Below, one piece after another: positions 10,858 through 22,016 of a stretch of DNA of 64,000 bases. Location of the stretch: positions 1,359,501 to 1,423,500 of the forward strand of contig LSRY02000001.1 in assembly GCA_001643675.2 (NCBI GenBank). Direction: 5' to 3'. The notes under the pieces were generated by a model. The model was not told where the DNA came from and did not search any database. It saw only the letters and a program-made list of their open reading frames with translations. Origin of the DNA: Monocercomonoides exilis. Taxonomy: Eukaryota; Preaxostyla; Oxymonadida; Polymastigidae. Numbering within the stretch: the first letter of the stretch is position 1; the number at the start of each line of letters is the position of its first letter. The translations under genes were made by a program, and so were the position numbers.

Positions 10858-13345
10858 AAATGAATTATAATCATTTTGTTTTTTCGACCTCACATATCCG
10901 GTTGTACTTGTGAAGAAGGATTGCGATATAAATATTCATGTCTTTGTCTTTCTATCGAATCGTTTGAATTCTCAAACGGATGCTCGTCTGCACAGATATT
11001 AAGGTATTTGCCTCATTGAAGCAGCGGATATTAGTCAGCACTTGATCAGTTTCAGGAAAAAATTGATATTCTTTGATTTCCCCTTCATATAGTAGCTTTT
11101 CGTTATTGTTGAAAAATTGTTTTCTTCTTAAAGAAATGCGTTCAATAAATCAAGTTCAATAGGTACTTCGAGCAATTTGAATATGGATTAAAATCTGTTT
11201 TCTTTTTTTTAATTATCCTTTTTGTGAGATAGTTTATTGAATGTTTGAGTTGTCAGTATGCTCCATCATTTTCATATGATTTGCTATGAACGTGATAGTA
11301 GCTCTGCTGTTTTAAATGAACAATTGCTTGAAAATAAATGTAATCTGATGATTTCAATTAACCTATTCAGTATTTTTGTTTTTTCTTTGTAATCCCAGAA
11401 AGATATTGATGAAGCAGTTATTTTGTATTATTTATGAGGTAATTATTCTGAAAGAATGAGTTTTCAGTTAATTTCCGTGGCAATGCTTTTCTCCGAAAAT
11501 TGTTGGATTTCCGCAGATTCAAATACTTCATAAAAGTTTTGGCATTGAAGTCATCACAATTTCATGATTTTCTTTTTTTGATCAATTTTTCCTTTGTGGC
11601 ACTCATGTACAAAGGATAAACAAAGAATTGGCTTTATCCAAAAAATTTTTGATCTTTATTGTTTTTGATCTTGCCTTTTTCCTTGTTAATTGTTCAACCC
11701 GCATGTGTATATTCATGTAACTCCTTCATATTTGTATTTCAATGCTTTTATTCAAAATTCATTTAATTTTTCTCTGCAATCACAAAATTCTTGAAAAGGA
11801 ACAAAAAATTTTTTTTCTATTTCATCATAGGTTGATGCTAGATCAGAATAATGAGATAAATATATTTCCACTGCAAATCAACGGACTTTGTTCGTATTTC
11901 CAAAATTTGAGTGTCAAAATATTCAATGTTGAACTTTTCCTTCAATTCAAAAAACCAACGAATAAATAACTCTAATAGCATCAAAAACAAACTGTAATCA
12001 GCCATTCGAAGCCTGAGACTTCGTGTATAAAGGTTGAAAAAATTCGAGCATTCTATCATTGGATAATGCAAAGTCCAAATTTTTATTTGTGTGATATTGG
12101 GTCAGTGACTTTTTTCAATTCGTTAAAAACAGATCTTCAATGCAAATTATTAACAAAAGTCAAATGAATAAATAATTCAAACAAAAATTGCAACAATTTC
12201 TGCAAAACAACTTCAAAAGCTTTTCTCTTAAAAAGAAATACGCTCTTCCATGAACAAGAACAAAACCTGATCAAAAGAAGGCTGGTCCTTTTCTCAGAAA
12301 AAAATAAAAACACTCCAAAACAATTAACAGCTCATGAGTTTTTCTCCCGATTATTGTTCAAATTATTTGTTATTGCTCAGAAAAGAGTAAAATTCTATTC
12401 ATTCAAATTGCATCTCTGGTTTTTGTTCAAATCTTATTGAAGCATTGATGATGCTCCTCGTTTATTTCTGCAATCACAATTTGTGAAATTGTCAAAAACA
12501 ATAAAGAATTTGAAAATTCAATTATCATATATGAAGAGAGAAAATTGGAAAAATAATTTTTCTAATCGTTTTTTGCAATTCTTTGTTTTATCGAAAAATA
12601 AAATGAATGAAGGATTTAACTTTTGATCAAGATAAAGATAAAGAAGCAAAAAACGAGGCGTTAAACGAGAAGTTATCGACGAAAAAAGTTTTCGACAAAG
12701 AAACAGAAACTTAATCCAATGATGTTTAGGATGAGTTGGATTGCGCTGAAGGAAAAAATTGACAAATTTTGTATTTTCTACAATCAGCGTATCCAAAATC
12801 AGAAAAGAAATCGATGAATAAAGAACCAACTCAATGATGAAAATTTTTGTTCAATTGCTTTCGATGATGATTTGCTTAAAGTCACCCACATATCCTCAAT
12901 GAAAAGTCGAGAATCCAAATAATATTTTATAACTATTTCTTATTTGTCATCTTTCATTTTGAAATCATTCGATATTTATTTTCAAAAAAATTTTTTTTAA
13001 ATTTTTTTCAGTGAAAATAAATGAAAATATATACTTTAAATACAATGATAGTACATATATGATAGTTATTAATTACTCAATTGAAAAACTTCGAAAGATT
13101 GAAATACTCAAATGATCAAGACATCCCTTATAATAATTTTAGCTATTTGATGAATCTTTGCTTTTCTCCATATTTTCTTGCCTAAAAGCCAATACAAGAA
13201 AGAATGGTATGAGTAATAAATCTTGCGCATCTGCCATCAGTTTTTGAATTTCAACCTTTCCTTCTCTTTTTTATTCCTTATTTTTTCAATGAATGGATTA
13301 TAATAAACTTTTTTTGTTCACATTGCTTTCATGAAAATATAGGAG
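10858..13345. other. AT-rich intergenic region
   Basis: About 2.5 kb between the beta-helix gene and the first member of the helical family. It holds only short frames in both strands, with no domain, no pair of plausible splice sites joining them, and no RNA gene that I can recognise. Confidence 0.5.
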
Positions 13346-14770
13346 ATGATAGATGCTGAACAGGTTTTTGGTGCGTGCTTTTGATTTATTCAAGGGATTG
13401 AAACTGCTTTTTATTTTTTGATTTTTTAAAGAAATGTTTCCCGACCTGGATTTTGCCGAAGAAGATCGAAGATTGCTGAAAGAAGAAATGAATGGAATGC
13501 TAAATGATATGGACAAAGAAGAATTGAAGCAATTTTTCTCGAAAGAAGAATTTGATGAAAATTACAAATTGATTGAATTAAACAAATATCCTTTTGAAAA
13601 AGCCCTTATGTTGCTGAAGCATATTGGACATAAAAATGCGAAAAAACCAACAAAGCGCCAATTTTTTACAAACGCTTTTTTGAAGAAAAGATTTGGAAGA
13701 GTAATTCTGGAAGAGGGAAAGAAAAAGGAAGAAAAGGATGAGAAACTGTTGATTGATCTTTGTGAATGTTGCTTATTTTGGTGTGAAAGATTTGATCCAA
13801 CCATCGATGGTTTACTGGTAATTTGCGTGCCTTGCCTTCTGAAAGTTGCGTTAAACAAGGAGGAAAGCAAAGAAGCGCAAAAAGAAATTGAATATGCTTT
13901 ACTGGCTTTGAGTGGCTTTTGCGAAGAACCTGTATGAACGTCTTTCTTCATTCTCTATAATGTGCATCAGTTTATTTATTTATTTTTTTCATTTGCTGCT
14001 CGGAATGATAGAAAATGCCAGAAGAATTGTATTCGAATGAAATCAAAGAGATTATTCAACACCATCAAAAGCATCACAATCTTACGCGACTTGCCTATCA
14101 GTCTGCTTGGCAGTTTTTGTATTGTCGAAAATTCGATAAACGAGAAACGGAAGAGGCAATAATGAACGAGCTGCATTTTGTGAGAGAAGCAATAAGTGAG
14201 TTGGAAGAGCTGATGGGATGCATTGATTGGAAGAGCAAAGAAGAAGATGGAAGAGGAAAAGAAAGAGAAGAAGTGATCACTTTGATTAGGTGGCTCCAAA
14301 CACTTGAGTCCCTTTTTTTGTGCAGATCGTGGAATGAAGAGCATGCCGAGCTTATCAGAAGTGTTGCGAGAGTGTATCTGGCATCAAAGGATAGTCACAG
14401 AGATGTAAGCTATTGGTGTATTGATTCGTTTAGATGTTCAGCATATAACAGAGCTGTGAATATTAATGAACTGCTGAAAAATGGAGCTATTGAGCTTGTT
14501 TTATCGGAAATGAACTGTTTGCACGATGAATATTCAACGATTAATAGTTGCGAGCCATTTATTAGAAATCTTTGCGAAAGATTAAATGAGAAGATGGAAG
14601 GTGAAAGCGATGAAAAGAAAAGAAAAGAGACGAAAAAAAAAGTACTCGAAAATTTAGAGGAGGATGGATATGAGGATTGCATTATCATGTTGCGTCATTA
14701 CAAAACAAAGGGGATATTAGGTGAATATTGTATGTTTTTTAAAATTGAAAACTATTTTCTTTGTTGCTGA
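13346..14770 (+). CDS. Lineage-specific helical family protein, copy 1
   Basis: Three exons: 13346-13370, 13432-13931 and 14012-14770, giving 427 residues. The 25-nt first exon (MIDAEQVF plus one base) uses donor GTGCGT. It was chosen because it restores the frame and matches the 25-nt first exon of copy 3. The second intron (donor GTATGA) falls at the same place as in the other copies. The protein is helical and charged, with conserved blocks: CVPCLLKVAL and ALLALS at the end of exon 2, then LAYQSAWQF (about residue 202) and NELHF in exon 3. The repeated helix pairs look armadillo-like, but I do not recognise a domain. There is no signal peptide or membrane segment. From memory the family is abundant in Monocercomonoides; its function is unknown. 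Confidence 0.8.
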
Positions 14771-15612
14771 ATCGCATGATTATTTCATTCGCTTCATTTT
14801 TTATTTTAACAAATTCTTTTCATTTGACTTTATGTTAGCCATTTGTTAACTTTTTTCTTTTTAAGCGAATTTGCATCATTATTTTTCTCAATGCAACTTC
14901 GCTTGCTGTTTCATTGGGCTTTTAAGTTTTTATGTTCGAATAGTTGAGTTTGGCTAAAGTTTAATTTTTCTTTGTTTTCTTTTTTTTTTCCTTCTCCATC
15001 TTTTTCATCTGCCTTTTAATCATAAATCGAATGTGTTACAAAATTACCTCCATTATTCCTTTTTCTTGTTTATTGTTGTTTATTTTTCTTGGAGATGTCT
15101 TGGCATTTGCCCTTTCAATTTTGTTGTTTGTTAATAATTTATATATTTCATTTCTGCTAAAAGAGTTTTGTTGGAAGATGAATCAATGTTATTATTTGTC
15201 AATTTCATTTTTTTGTCTTTTTCCTCCCTATGAACTGCACTACAAGAATTATACAAAAATTATTCACTCACAAATTGGAAAATGTTTCTCGCTTTCAAAT
15301 CTTTTTCTGAATCATAGTCAAAGAAATATGCACATTGATTAAACAGCTTTTCAAATTCTCATAATATTCCTTCTGGTTTCACATTTATTTAACACTTTTC
15401 ATCATTCTGTTCATTTAACAAAATTTTTTAATTTGTAATTTTTGCTTTTTCAAGAAAAATTTATCACTTCAACAATATACTCGCAAACATCCACTTTATC
15501 ATGGAAAATAAAATGATTGAAACAGAAATGAAAATCAAAGCACAGATTCTTTTTCAAGAGATATTTTCCCCCTCTGAATTGATAAATAGATAGAATACAA
15601 TTTTCTGCTTTT
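14771..15612. other. T-rich intergenic region
   Basis: About 840 bp downstream of copy 1, strongly T-rich on the + strand. I see only short frames without domains or splice context. No RNA gene or repeat is evident. Confidence 0.45.
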
Positions 15613-16263
15613 TCAAATCTGGAATGCCTCCAGATTCATCTGCTTCAGCTTCCGCTCTGCTTCCATCTGCCTTTTAAACAGCTTTGTGGATGCTATCTCG
15701 TTGACTGAATGACTCTGCACAGAGATAGAGAAGTGGAGAAGGTGGGTGAAGTCTTCCAAGCATTACAGAAGATGGTTGGCTGAGGACTGTCCCATAGAGT
15801 CTGACAGGAGCGCAGTCATCTCTTCATCTTCTGTCCCCGCCAAACACAATTTCTTTATCAATGTTCAATGTGCTCTATCTGTTCTGCTTGCATCCTCTTT
15901 AACTTTCTTCCACCTCTTTGAATGCTGCATTTGATAAAAGGGAAATTTTTCCTTTTAGTCCAAATATATTCAGCAACGAGATAACTTCCCTTCTTCTGAA
16001 TCTATCCAGTCTTTCTACTTCAAATAAAACCCATCAGCATCAACAACATGATAGTTATTGTTGTTGTTGTCATCATCAACAACGTCATTCAACACAAGCC
16101 TTTTATCCTGCTCCCCATTCAGCATCTTCTTCTTCACTTGCCCCATCGTCTTCGCTTGCTTCTCAACCTCCTTCCAGTTCCACTCATCCTCCTCACTCAT
16201 CAGTTGCTTCGTGCGCTTCAGCGGAATCAGCAGCAGAGAAGATGGCTCATCGAAGCCTTTTTA
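15613..16263 (-). pseudogene. Decayed coding frame with several in-frame stops
   Basis: Reading the minus strand in one constant frame from 16263 to a final TGA at 15613 gives a coding-like protein with no frame change. It starts with an in-frame TAA (16263-16261) and is broken by TAG (16017-16015), TGA (15972), TAA (15957), TGA (15867) and TAA (15765). Between stops are amphipathic or charged segments such as MSEEDEWNWKEVEKQAK and KLFKRQMEAERKLKQMNLEAF, and G+C is higher than in the flanks. The same frame upstream is the open FPS-type frame of the minisatellite. I do not recognise the protein. Introns could remove some stops, but the unbroken frame argues for a pseudogene. Confidence 0.5.
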
Positions 16264-16418
16264 TTCTGCCATATCTCCTTTGCCGTCAACCGTAATGCAT
16301 GCATTTGCTTTCATTCTTTCGCATTCAAATGGATTTGAAGCAGAATTTGAGTTGATGGAAAGGAGGAGGAAGATGAAGAAGGAAAAAGAAGAAGAGGAAG
16401 AAGAAGAAAGAGGAGGAG

Positions 16419-16820
16419 AAGAAGGAAAAGAAGGAAAAGAAGGAAAAGAAGGAAAAGAAGGAAAAGAAGGAAAAGAAGGAAAAGAAGGAAAAGAAGGAAA
16501 AGAAGGAAAAGAAGGAAAAGAAGGAAAAGAAGGAAAAGAAGGAAAAGAAGGAAAAGAAGGAAAAGAAGGAAAAGAAGGAAAAGAAGGAAAAGAAGGAAAA
16601 GAAGGAAAAGAAGGAAAAGAAGGAAAAGAAGGAAAAGAAGGAAAAGAAGGAAAAGAAGGAAAAGAAGGAAAAGAAGGAAAAGAAGGAAAAGAAGGAAAAG
16701 AAGGAAAAGAAGGAAAAGAAGGAAAAGAAGGAAAAGAAGGAAAAGAAGGAAAAGAAGGAAAAGAAGGAAAAGAAGGAAAAGAAGGAAAAGAAGGAAAAGA
16801 AGGAAAAGAAGGAAAAGAAG
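16419..16820 (+). repeat. Perfect 9-bp purine minisatellite, about 45 copies
   Basis: The unit GGAAAAGAA is repeated without visible variation for about 400 bp. It is open in all frames, coding (KEG)n on + and Phe/Pro/Ser or Leu/Phe runs on -, so frames through it say nothing about genes. It follows a shorter, mixed GAA/GGA tract from about 16360. The purines lie almost entirely on the + strand, the composition that favours triplex (H-DNA) structures. The lack of variation suggests recent expansion or homogenisation. Confidence 0.9.
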
Positions 16821-16870
16821 ATACATAAACAATTGGTGATTGAAGCAATGGTGAATGAGAAGATGAATTA

Positions 16871-16872
16871 AA

Positions 16873-16912
<40 letters not shown>

Positions 16913-17040
16913 AAGAAGAAGAAGGCGAAGAAGGCGAAGAAGAAGAAGGCGAAGAAGAAGAAGAAGAAGAAGGCGAAGAAGAAGAAGAAGAAGAAGAAGA
17001 AGAAGAAGAAGAAGAAGAAGAAGACGAAGACGAAGAAGAA
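16871..17040 (+). repeat. Second purine array: GAAGGCGAA units grading into (GAA)n
   Basis: Five or more consecutive units of GAAGGCGAA pass into mixed GAA and GGC triplets and then a nearly pure (GAA) run ending near 17040. The unit differs from the neighbouring GGAAAAGAA array by two bases, so the two arrays probably share an origin. About 45 bp of ordinary sequence (16826-16870) separates them. Confidence 0.8.
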
Positions 17041-17294
17041 GTGTATAACAATGATAAGAAAACTGACTGAAATGAATGAAGAATGTATTATTTGAGACTA
17101 ATATGACTCGAATAAGCTGGTGCCATCTATTTTGAAAAGAATCTCTTTTCTTTTCTTTTTCGTTTGTTCATTTTTAGTCATCTGCTTCTTCTTTTACTAC
17201 TGATTTCGTTCCATCTCATTTTGCTTTCTGTCTTTCTGCTGTGGTAATGCAACAAATGATTTATTCTGAAATAAAATAAAATAAAATACCTTCT

Positions 17295-18722
17295 TCACAA
17301 AAGTATAAAATCTCTCTCCCACTTTTCTCCAGGATAATACAACGAAAAATGTTCAACAAACAAGAAATGTTCTAACCCGATGATGTAATCATCAAATCCT
17401 TCTTCTTCGATCTTGTCATATATTTTTCTTTTCAACTCCTTTCTTTTCGTTTCTTCCATTTCATCTTTTTTCTCTTCTTGCAATCTTTTGGAAAGCTTCA
17501 AAAAGAATTCAGGACAACAATATGTCCAATAATTCAATGATTGCTGTGAGATCTCCTCCAAAACAGCATCAACAGCTCCTCCTTTCAACAAGTCATCAAT
17601 TTCCACATTTCTATTTTCTGCTGCACATCGAAGTGAATCGAGACATCCATTGCAAATATCTTTGTGATTGTCCCTTGATGCTCGAATCATTTGAACAAGG
17701 CTGGCTATTAGCTTTGCAAGTTCTTCATTCCGCAATGTGCATGAGAAAAAGTAATCATAAATTGCACCGAACCATCTCTCGATAACAAGCACTTCTTTCG
17801 TTTCTTTTTCTTTTTTATCATCTTTTCTCTTCCAGTCCACACTCTTTGAGAGCTCTTCCAGTTCTTTTGCTGCCTCTTTCGCAAAATGCAATTCATTCAC
17901 CATAATTCCTTCCAAACTATTTTCAAAGTTCAGTCTGCAAATCATATACTTCCAAGCCGACTGATGCGCAAGCGGTGTTAGATTTCGATGTATTTGGTGA
18001 TATTTGATGATATCTTTTATTTCATTCAAATTCAGATCTTTTTCAAAATTCTAATAAAAAAGGAAAAAAATCCAATTCCATTAAAAAATGAAATAGAAAT
18101 GTTGATACTTGCCAAAATCCTGTGCAACTCAAAGCCAGCAAAGCCATTTCCACTTCCTTGAGAACTTCTTCGCTTTCTTCTTTGACCGATGCAGCATTCA
18201 GTAGGAAAGGCTTGCAAATACAAAAAAATCCCGGAGAGGGCTTGCAGCTTAGTAAAACATAGCATCCGCAAATGTTAGCCCACAGCTTTTCGTTTTTTCC
18301 TCCTTTTTTGTTATTTTCTTCAAGAATTATCTTTTCAAATATTTTCTTCAATGAAGAGCCATCAAAGCCACATTTACAAGATCCTTTCAACACTTTGAAA
18401 TATCCCATGTGCTTCAATAGAAGCAATGCATTGCTCAAAGACAATTTTTGTTCTTCAATCATTTCTGCTATCTTGTCAAACATTTCTGTTTTGCTAATTG
18501 TTTCAAATTCACCTTTGCTCATCTCATCAATAAGTCCATTCATTTCTTCGATTTTTTGTTTCTGTTCATTCTCGTTGCAGCCTCCAAGTTTGTCAAACAG
18601 TTCTTCAAAAAAACATGAAAAGGATGAAAAATTGTTTATTTTTCAAATCAGTCATAAATGAACAAACTCAAAAACTTGCCCACAATGTTCATTTCTTGAA
18701 TTCCTTCATCTCCAGCACTCAT
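17295..18722 (-). CDS. Lineage-specific helical family protein, copy 2
   Basis: Three exons on the minus strand: 18722-18680, 18602-18109 and 18050-17295, giving 430 residues. Intron positions and phases (1, then 0) match copies 1 and 3. The first exon is longer (43 nt), and its donor is GC (G|GCAAGT), not GT; the second donor is GTATCA. The protein keeps the family blocks ALLLLKHMG, ALLALS, HQSAW and NELHF and a Lys/Glu-rich C-terminal helix. The C-terminus runs on past the usual family end into a hydrophobic tail. It lies head-on to copy 1, with the decayed frame and minisatellites between. No start alternative fits as well. Function is unknown; the copy appears intact. Confidence 0.78.
18678..18679 (-). 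other. Non-canonical GC splice donor
   Basis: The exon 1/intron 1 junction of copy 2 reads GTG G|GCAAGT on the minus strand. No GT in the neighbourhood keeps the frame, whereas this site joins G to AA CTG at 18602, exactly as copy 3 joins G to AA TTG. The rest of the donor (AAGT) matches the usual U1 pairing consensus, as is typical of GC-AG introns. Confidence 0.65.
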
Positions 18723-19534
18723 TCTATTTGTGATATATTCAGAAAACAATAAACACAACAATACTTCAAACAATGAAATTATCAGCAAAAACAAACTTCT
18801 TTTTTTTTCTGATTTTTTTAAAATGTTTTTGATTAAAAACCAATTACAAGGCTTTTTTTTAATAAAAAAATGTGCAATATGTAACAGCAACAAAACCAAT
18901 GATTGTTTTGTCTTAGAGAAGAAAAACACACCTTTTGTTAATTTTTGATCAAACCAAAAGCTTATGAATCGGTAAAATGTTCTTTTTATTGAAATTGAAG
19001 TTCAAACTATCATATTTTTTGTATGAATGAATAAAACTTCATTTTAATCACAAATATGAATAACGACAGAAGAGAAAATGAAAACAAAATAAGATGATGA
19101 AAAAAACCTGCGTTTCTTTTTTGTGATTTGCAGCAGGGAAAAAAAAATAACAATGAACTTGATGTTTACGTATTCTATGTATTTTTTTCCTCGTTTGTTA
19201 TTTTTTTCATTCTTGTTTGCTTTCATTCGACAAATCCAAAGGAATTGTTTTTGGTTTTTGTTATGAAAGCAGATAGTCAAAATGGAATAACAGGACAAAA
19301 GCATCGGAGAGTCCATGTGAAAGAAAAAATGAAAAAAATTCCCAGGCATATAGAAGACCAAGTCAACGCTCCTTAATCAAGATAATGGATTTTTTTTTTT
19401 TACAAAAAAAAGGTTTATACAAACGAAATCTTTTGGAGTTCAACTTCAATGGCGAAGAAACAATATTCAGCCTTTTTCAAAGTCATTTCAAAAAGAGATA
19501 TTCACGCATTAGCATGCCATTTTGTTGAGCATCT
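18723..19534. other. AT-rich intergenic region
   Basis: About 810 bp upstream of copy 2. Homopolymer A and T runs are frequent. I see no supportable gene, RNA or repeat. Confidence 0.45.
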
Positions 19535-20926
19535 TTGGTACCAAAGGCCATTTGGCTTCATCTGAAAGGAAATAGCAAGCCAAAAATGGAGAAGATCCCT
19601 TTTGAAAGCGACATGAATGAAGGAAGCACAAATGCAAACATTTCATCTTTCAATTACCAACAGAAATTAAATGTTTTGAATGGAAAGAACAAATGCAATA
19701 ATTTTTACTTCAAATTTGCAAGAATGATGAGAATGGCTGACATCCAGATTCAATTTTCAAATATTCTTTTTGTTCAAACTTCTTCATTGTTGGACAAAAC
19801 AGAAAAGTTTGTTTCATTCCCATCAACTACATCAGTTGAGCTCAATAGCACAAGCAAATGAATGAAATTACAACATCTTTTTCCTTCTGCTCCTTCTTCA
19901 CTTGGTGCAACAGTATCAGCTGCAAAGACATCGCTGCATGGGCATCATCTGCTGAATGAGCTGTGATGCATACAGTACGATGGCAGGTTCAGTGGAGAGA
20001 AAAATATGACGAAGCAAAATGAAGATTAATTGTCATGAACACAGCAGCTGAATCTGAAGCAAAAAGGAAAAGCGAAAGAAGTCACCAAAATGAATTTGAA
20101 GCTTAGATGATATCAAAGATGCTTTTTGTGCCATGGGTTGCACAAGTCCGTTTCAACTGCTTCAGACACAAATGCTGCATCCTTTTGCATCTGATGCATC
20201 TCTTAATATGGCATTGTCGATGTTGTCATCCTCAAATGAAAGAGTCCAAGCGAAAAATCATGCACATGGTTCCAGAGTCCTGCGCCTCTCTTGAAATCAA
20301 CACTTTCATCAGCCAATATGCAATCTTCTTCTTCATCTGCAATTTCACAAAGTTTTGCTCTTTTTCTTTCAGGTCATCTTCACTTTTATCTCAACATTTC
20401 AATACATCATCTTCCTTTCCCAAACAATCATTGTTGCCTTCTTCTTTTGCTGATATCTCTTCCTCATCTTCACATATCTATTTCTATATAATTTCTTTAA
20501 ATGTTTTTCATCGTTTTCTTCTTCATTTCACTCATTATTTCTGGCACGAAAGCTGATGAGAATAACTCTGATTACACAATATGGATAATGTTAATAATGG
20601 AATTATGATGTGATTTGATGAAGACTTGCATGTGGAAGAAGATGATGAAGAAAGGAGAAATGAATGTTTTCACAATAAATCTACTGTTCTTCAGTAACTT
20701 TGAGAAAGAAAGATGAAAAAAGTTGACATTCATTCAGCTATTTTCATGCTGAGGATGATGATACAGATTTAATGAAATCTTCATGTTCAAGGCACACAAC
20801 TCAATTGATCATGAACAAAAATTGAAATGGAGGGCAAGAATCACTTTTCTGAAAACAGATGAAGAACCAAAGCCATCAAATTCTCTTTCATTGGATGCTG
20901 TGATAAAGAAAGCAAACTTCGAATGA
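19535..20926 (+). pseudogene. Degenerate coding-like tract, probable pseudogene
   Basis: Several + strand segments read like protein but do not connect. The frame 19535-19861 (108 codons) ends in TGA and continues in frame for 34 more codons to another TGA. A different frame from about 20105 gives a clean segment including LDDIKDAFCAMGC and a methionine- and serine-rich stretch up to about 20290. A third frame (SSANMQSSSSSAISQSF) continues to about 20380. A separate 47-codon frame (20783-20926) ends this tract. G+C is higher than in the surroundings. I do not recognise a family. Frameshifts and stops suggest decay, though one 47-nt intron at about 20268-20314 could join two segments. Confidence 0.35.
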
Positions 20927-22016
20927 TAATCGCTTTTTTTGCTCATGATGACTGTCCCTTCAAAAAATGAAATCCAAAAGCGATTAGTTAGAAAGTTGTT
21001 CGACTGCCAACAAATATTCGATAATAGGTTGTTTCTTCGATGGCTTTTCTCCACCCTTTCGAAGCAAAAGCGGAAGCAGAAATAAAAATTCTTCGCTTTC
21101 CATGCCTGCCTGGCACAGTCCGAAAAACAGAAAAACCTTATAAATATAACCGATATTTTGGGGTTCTCCTTTTTTCCATTGAATTCTTGCCTGTTTTAAG
21201 TAATAAATATCCTTCCCTCGATATTGCCAGCCACTTTCCTTGCCCAAAAAAATACCCCAAACTGCTCCACTGCATTAAATTCCAAAATTCTACATAGTTT
21301 TGTGCAGATTTTGTCCTTCACAGAATTCCATCCATAAATCTTCATTCAATAAAATAACAATTGAATTTGTTTTCATCTCTTGTTCCTAATAAAAATCATA
21401 TATCTTGCGCAACTTCCTTTATTTCCCAATGGCTATATAATAATCATCTGCATTCTCATCGCATTGCCCTGCAAAGCGGAGATTGGCCATTTCAACAATA
21501 ACTCACATTCCTGGGCTTTAGAGAGGATACAGATGGAAATATCTTCACAACAAACAAAACAATAAAAATTACATACAATATCATTTTTGTGTTATTGATG
21601 AAATTGTTGTATTCCCCTTGTTCATCAAATTGACTAAAATCATCAGATAAAACTTCAAATTTTATGAATAACCATCATTTCTTGTTATCCCCACAGAAAA
21701 TAATATTCTTAGTTCTACAGGTCATGCTCCCTCACGGATTTCTCATTCTGTGAATGGAATATTCCGTTTTTTCAAATCTGATGATCATTGAATCCATTAC
21801 AAAAAAGACTCAAGTTACAAACCGTTGTTTTTCTTCATTATATCCTTTTCAAAAATACCAAGACGAAAAAGGGAGGTGCGAACGCAACTTTTTAATGACT
21901 ATTTTTAAGATTTAATCATTCATGCATTTCCTACTATCCAAACAAATGTGAATTCTATTCAAATGACGAAATTTTGTTGTTTTCTGGATTCGCTATTTTT
22001 GAAAAAAATACAGGAA
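20927..22016. other. Intergenic region before copy 3
   Basis: About 1.1 kb. Frames of 60-90 codons occur on both strands around 20984-21297, but none has a domain, splice partner or clear coding character. Nothing else is recognisable. Confidence 0.4.

Noticed and set aside
16058-16828. A + strand frame ending in about 45 Lys-Glu-Gly repeats
   Set aside because: The 9-bp unit has no stop in any frame, and the non-repeat part has no coding character on this strand. The frame is a by-product of the array.
16400-17045. CRISPR-like array
   Set aside because: The units are contiguous without spacers, and the genome is eukaryotic.
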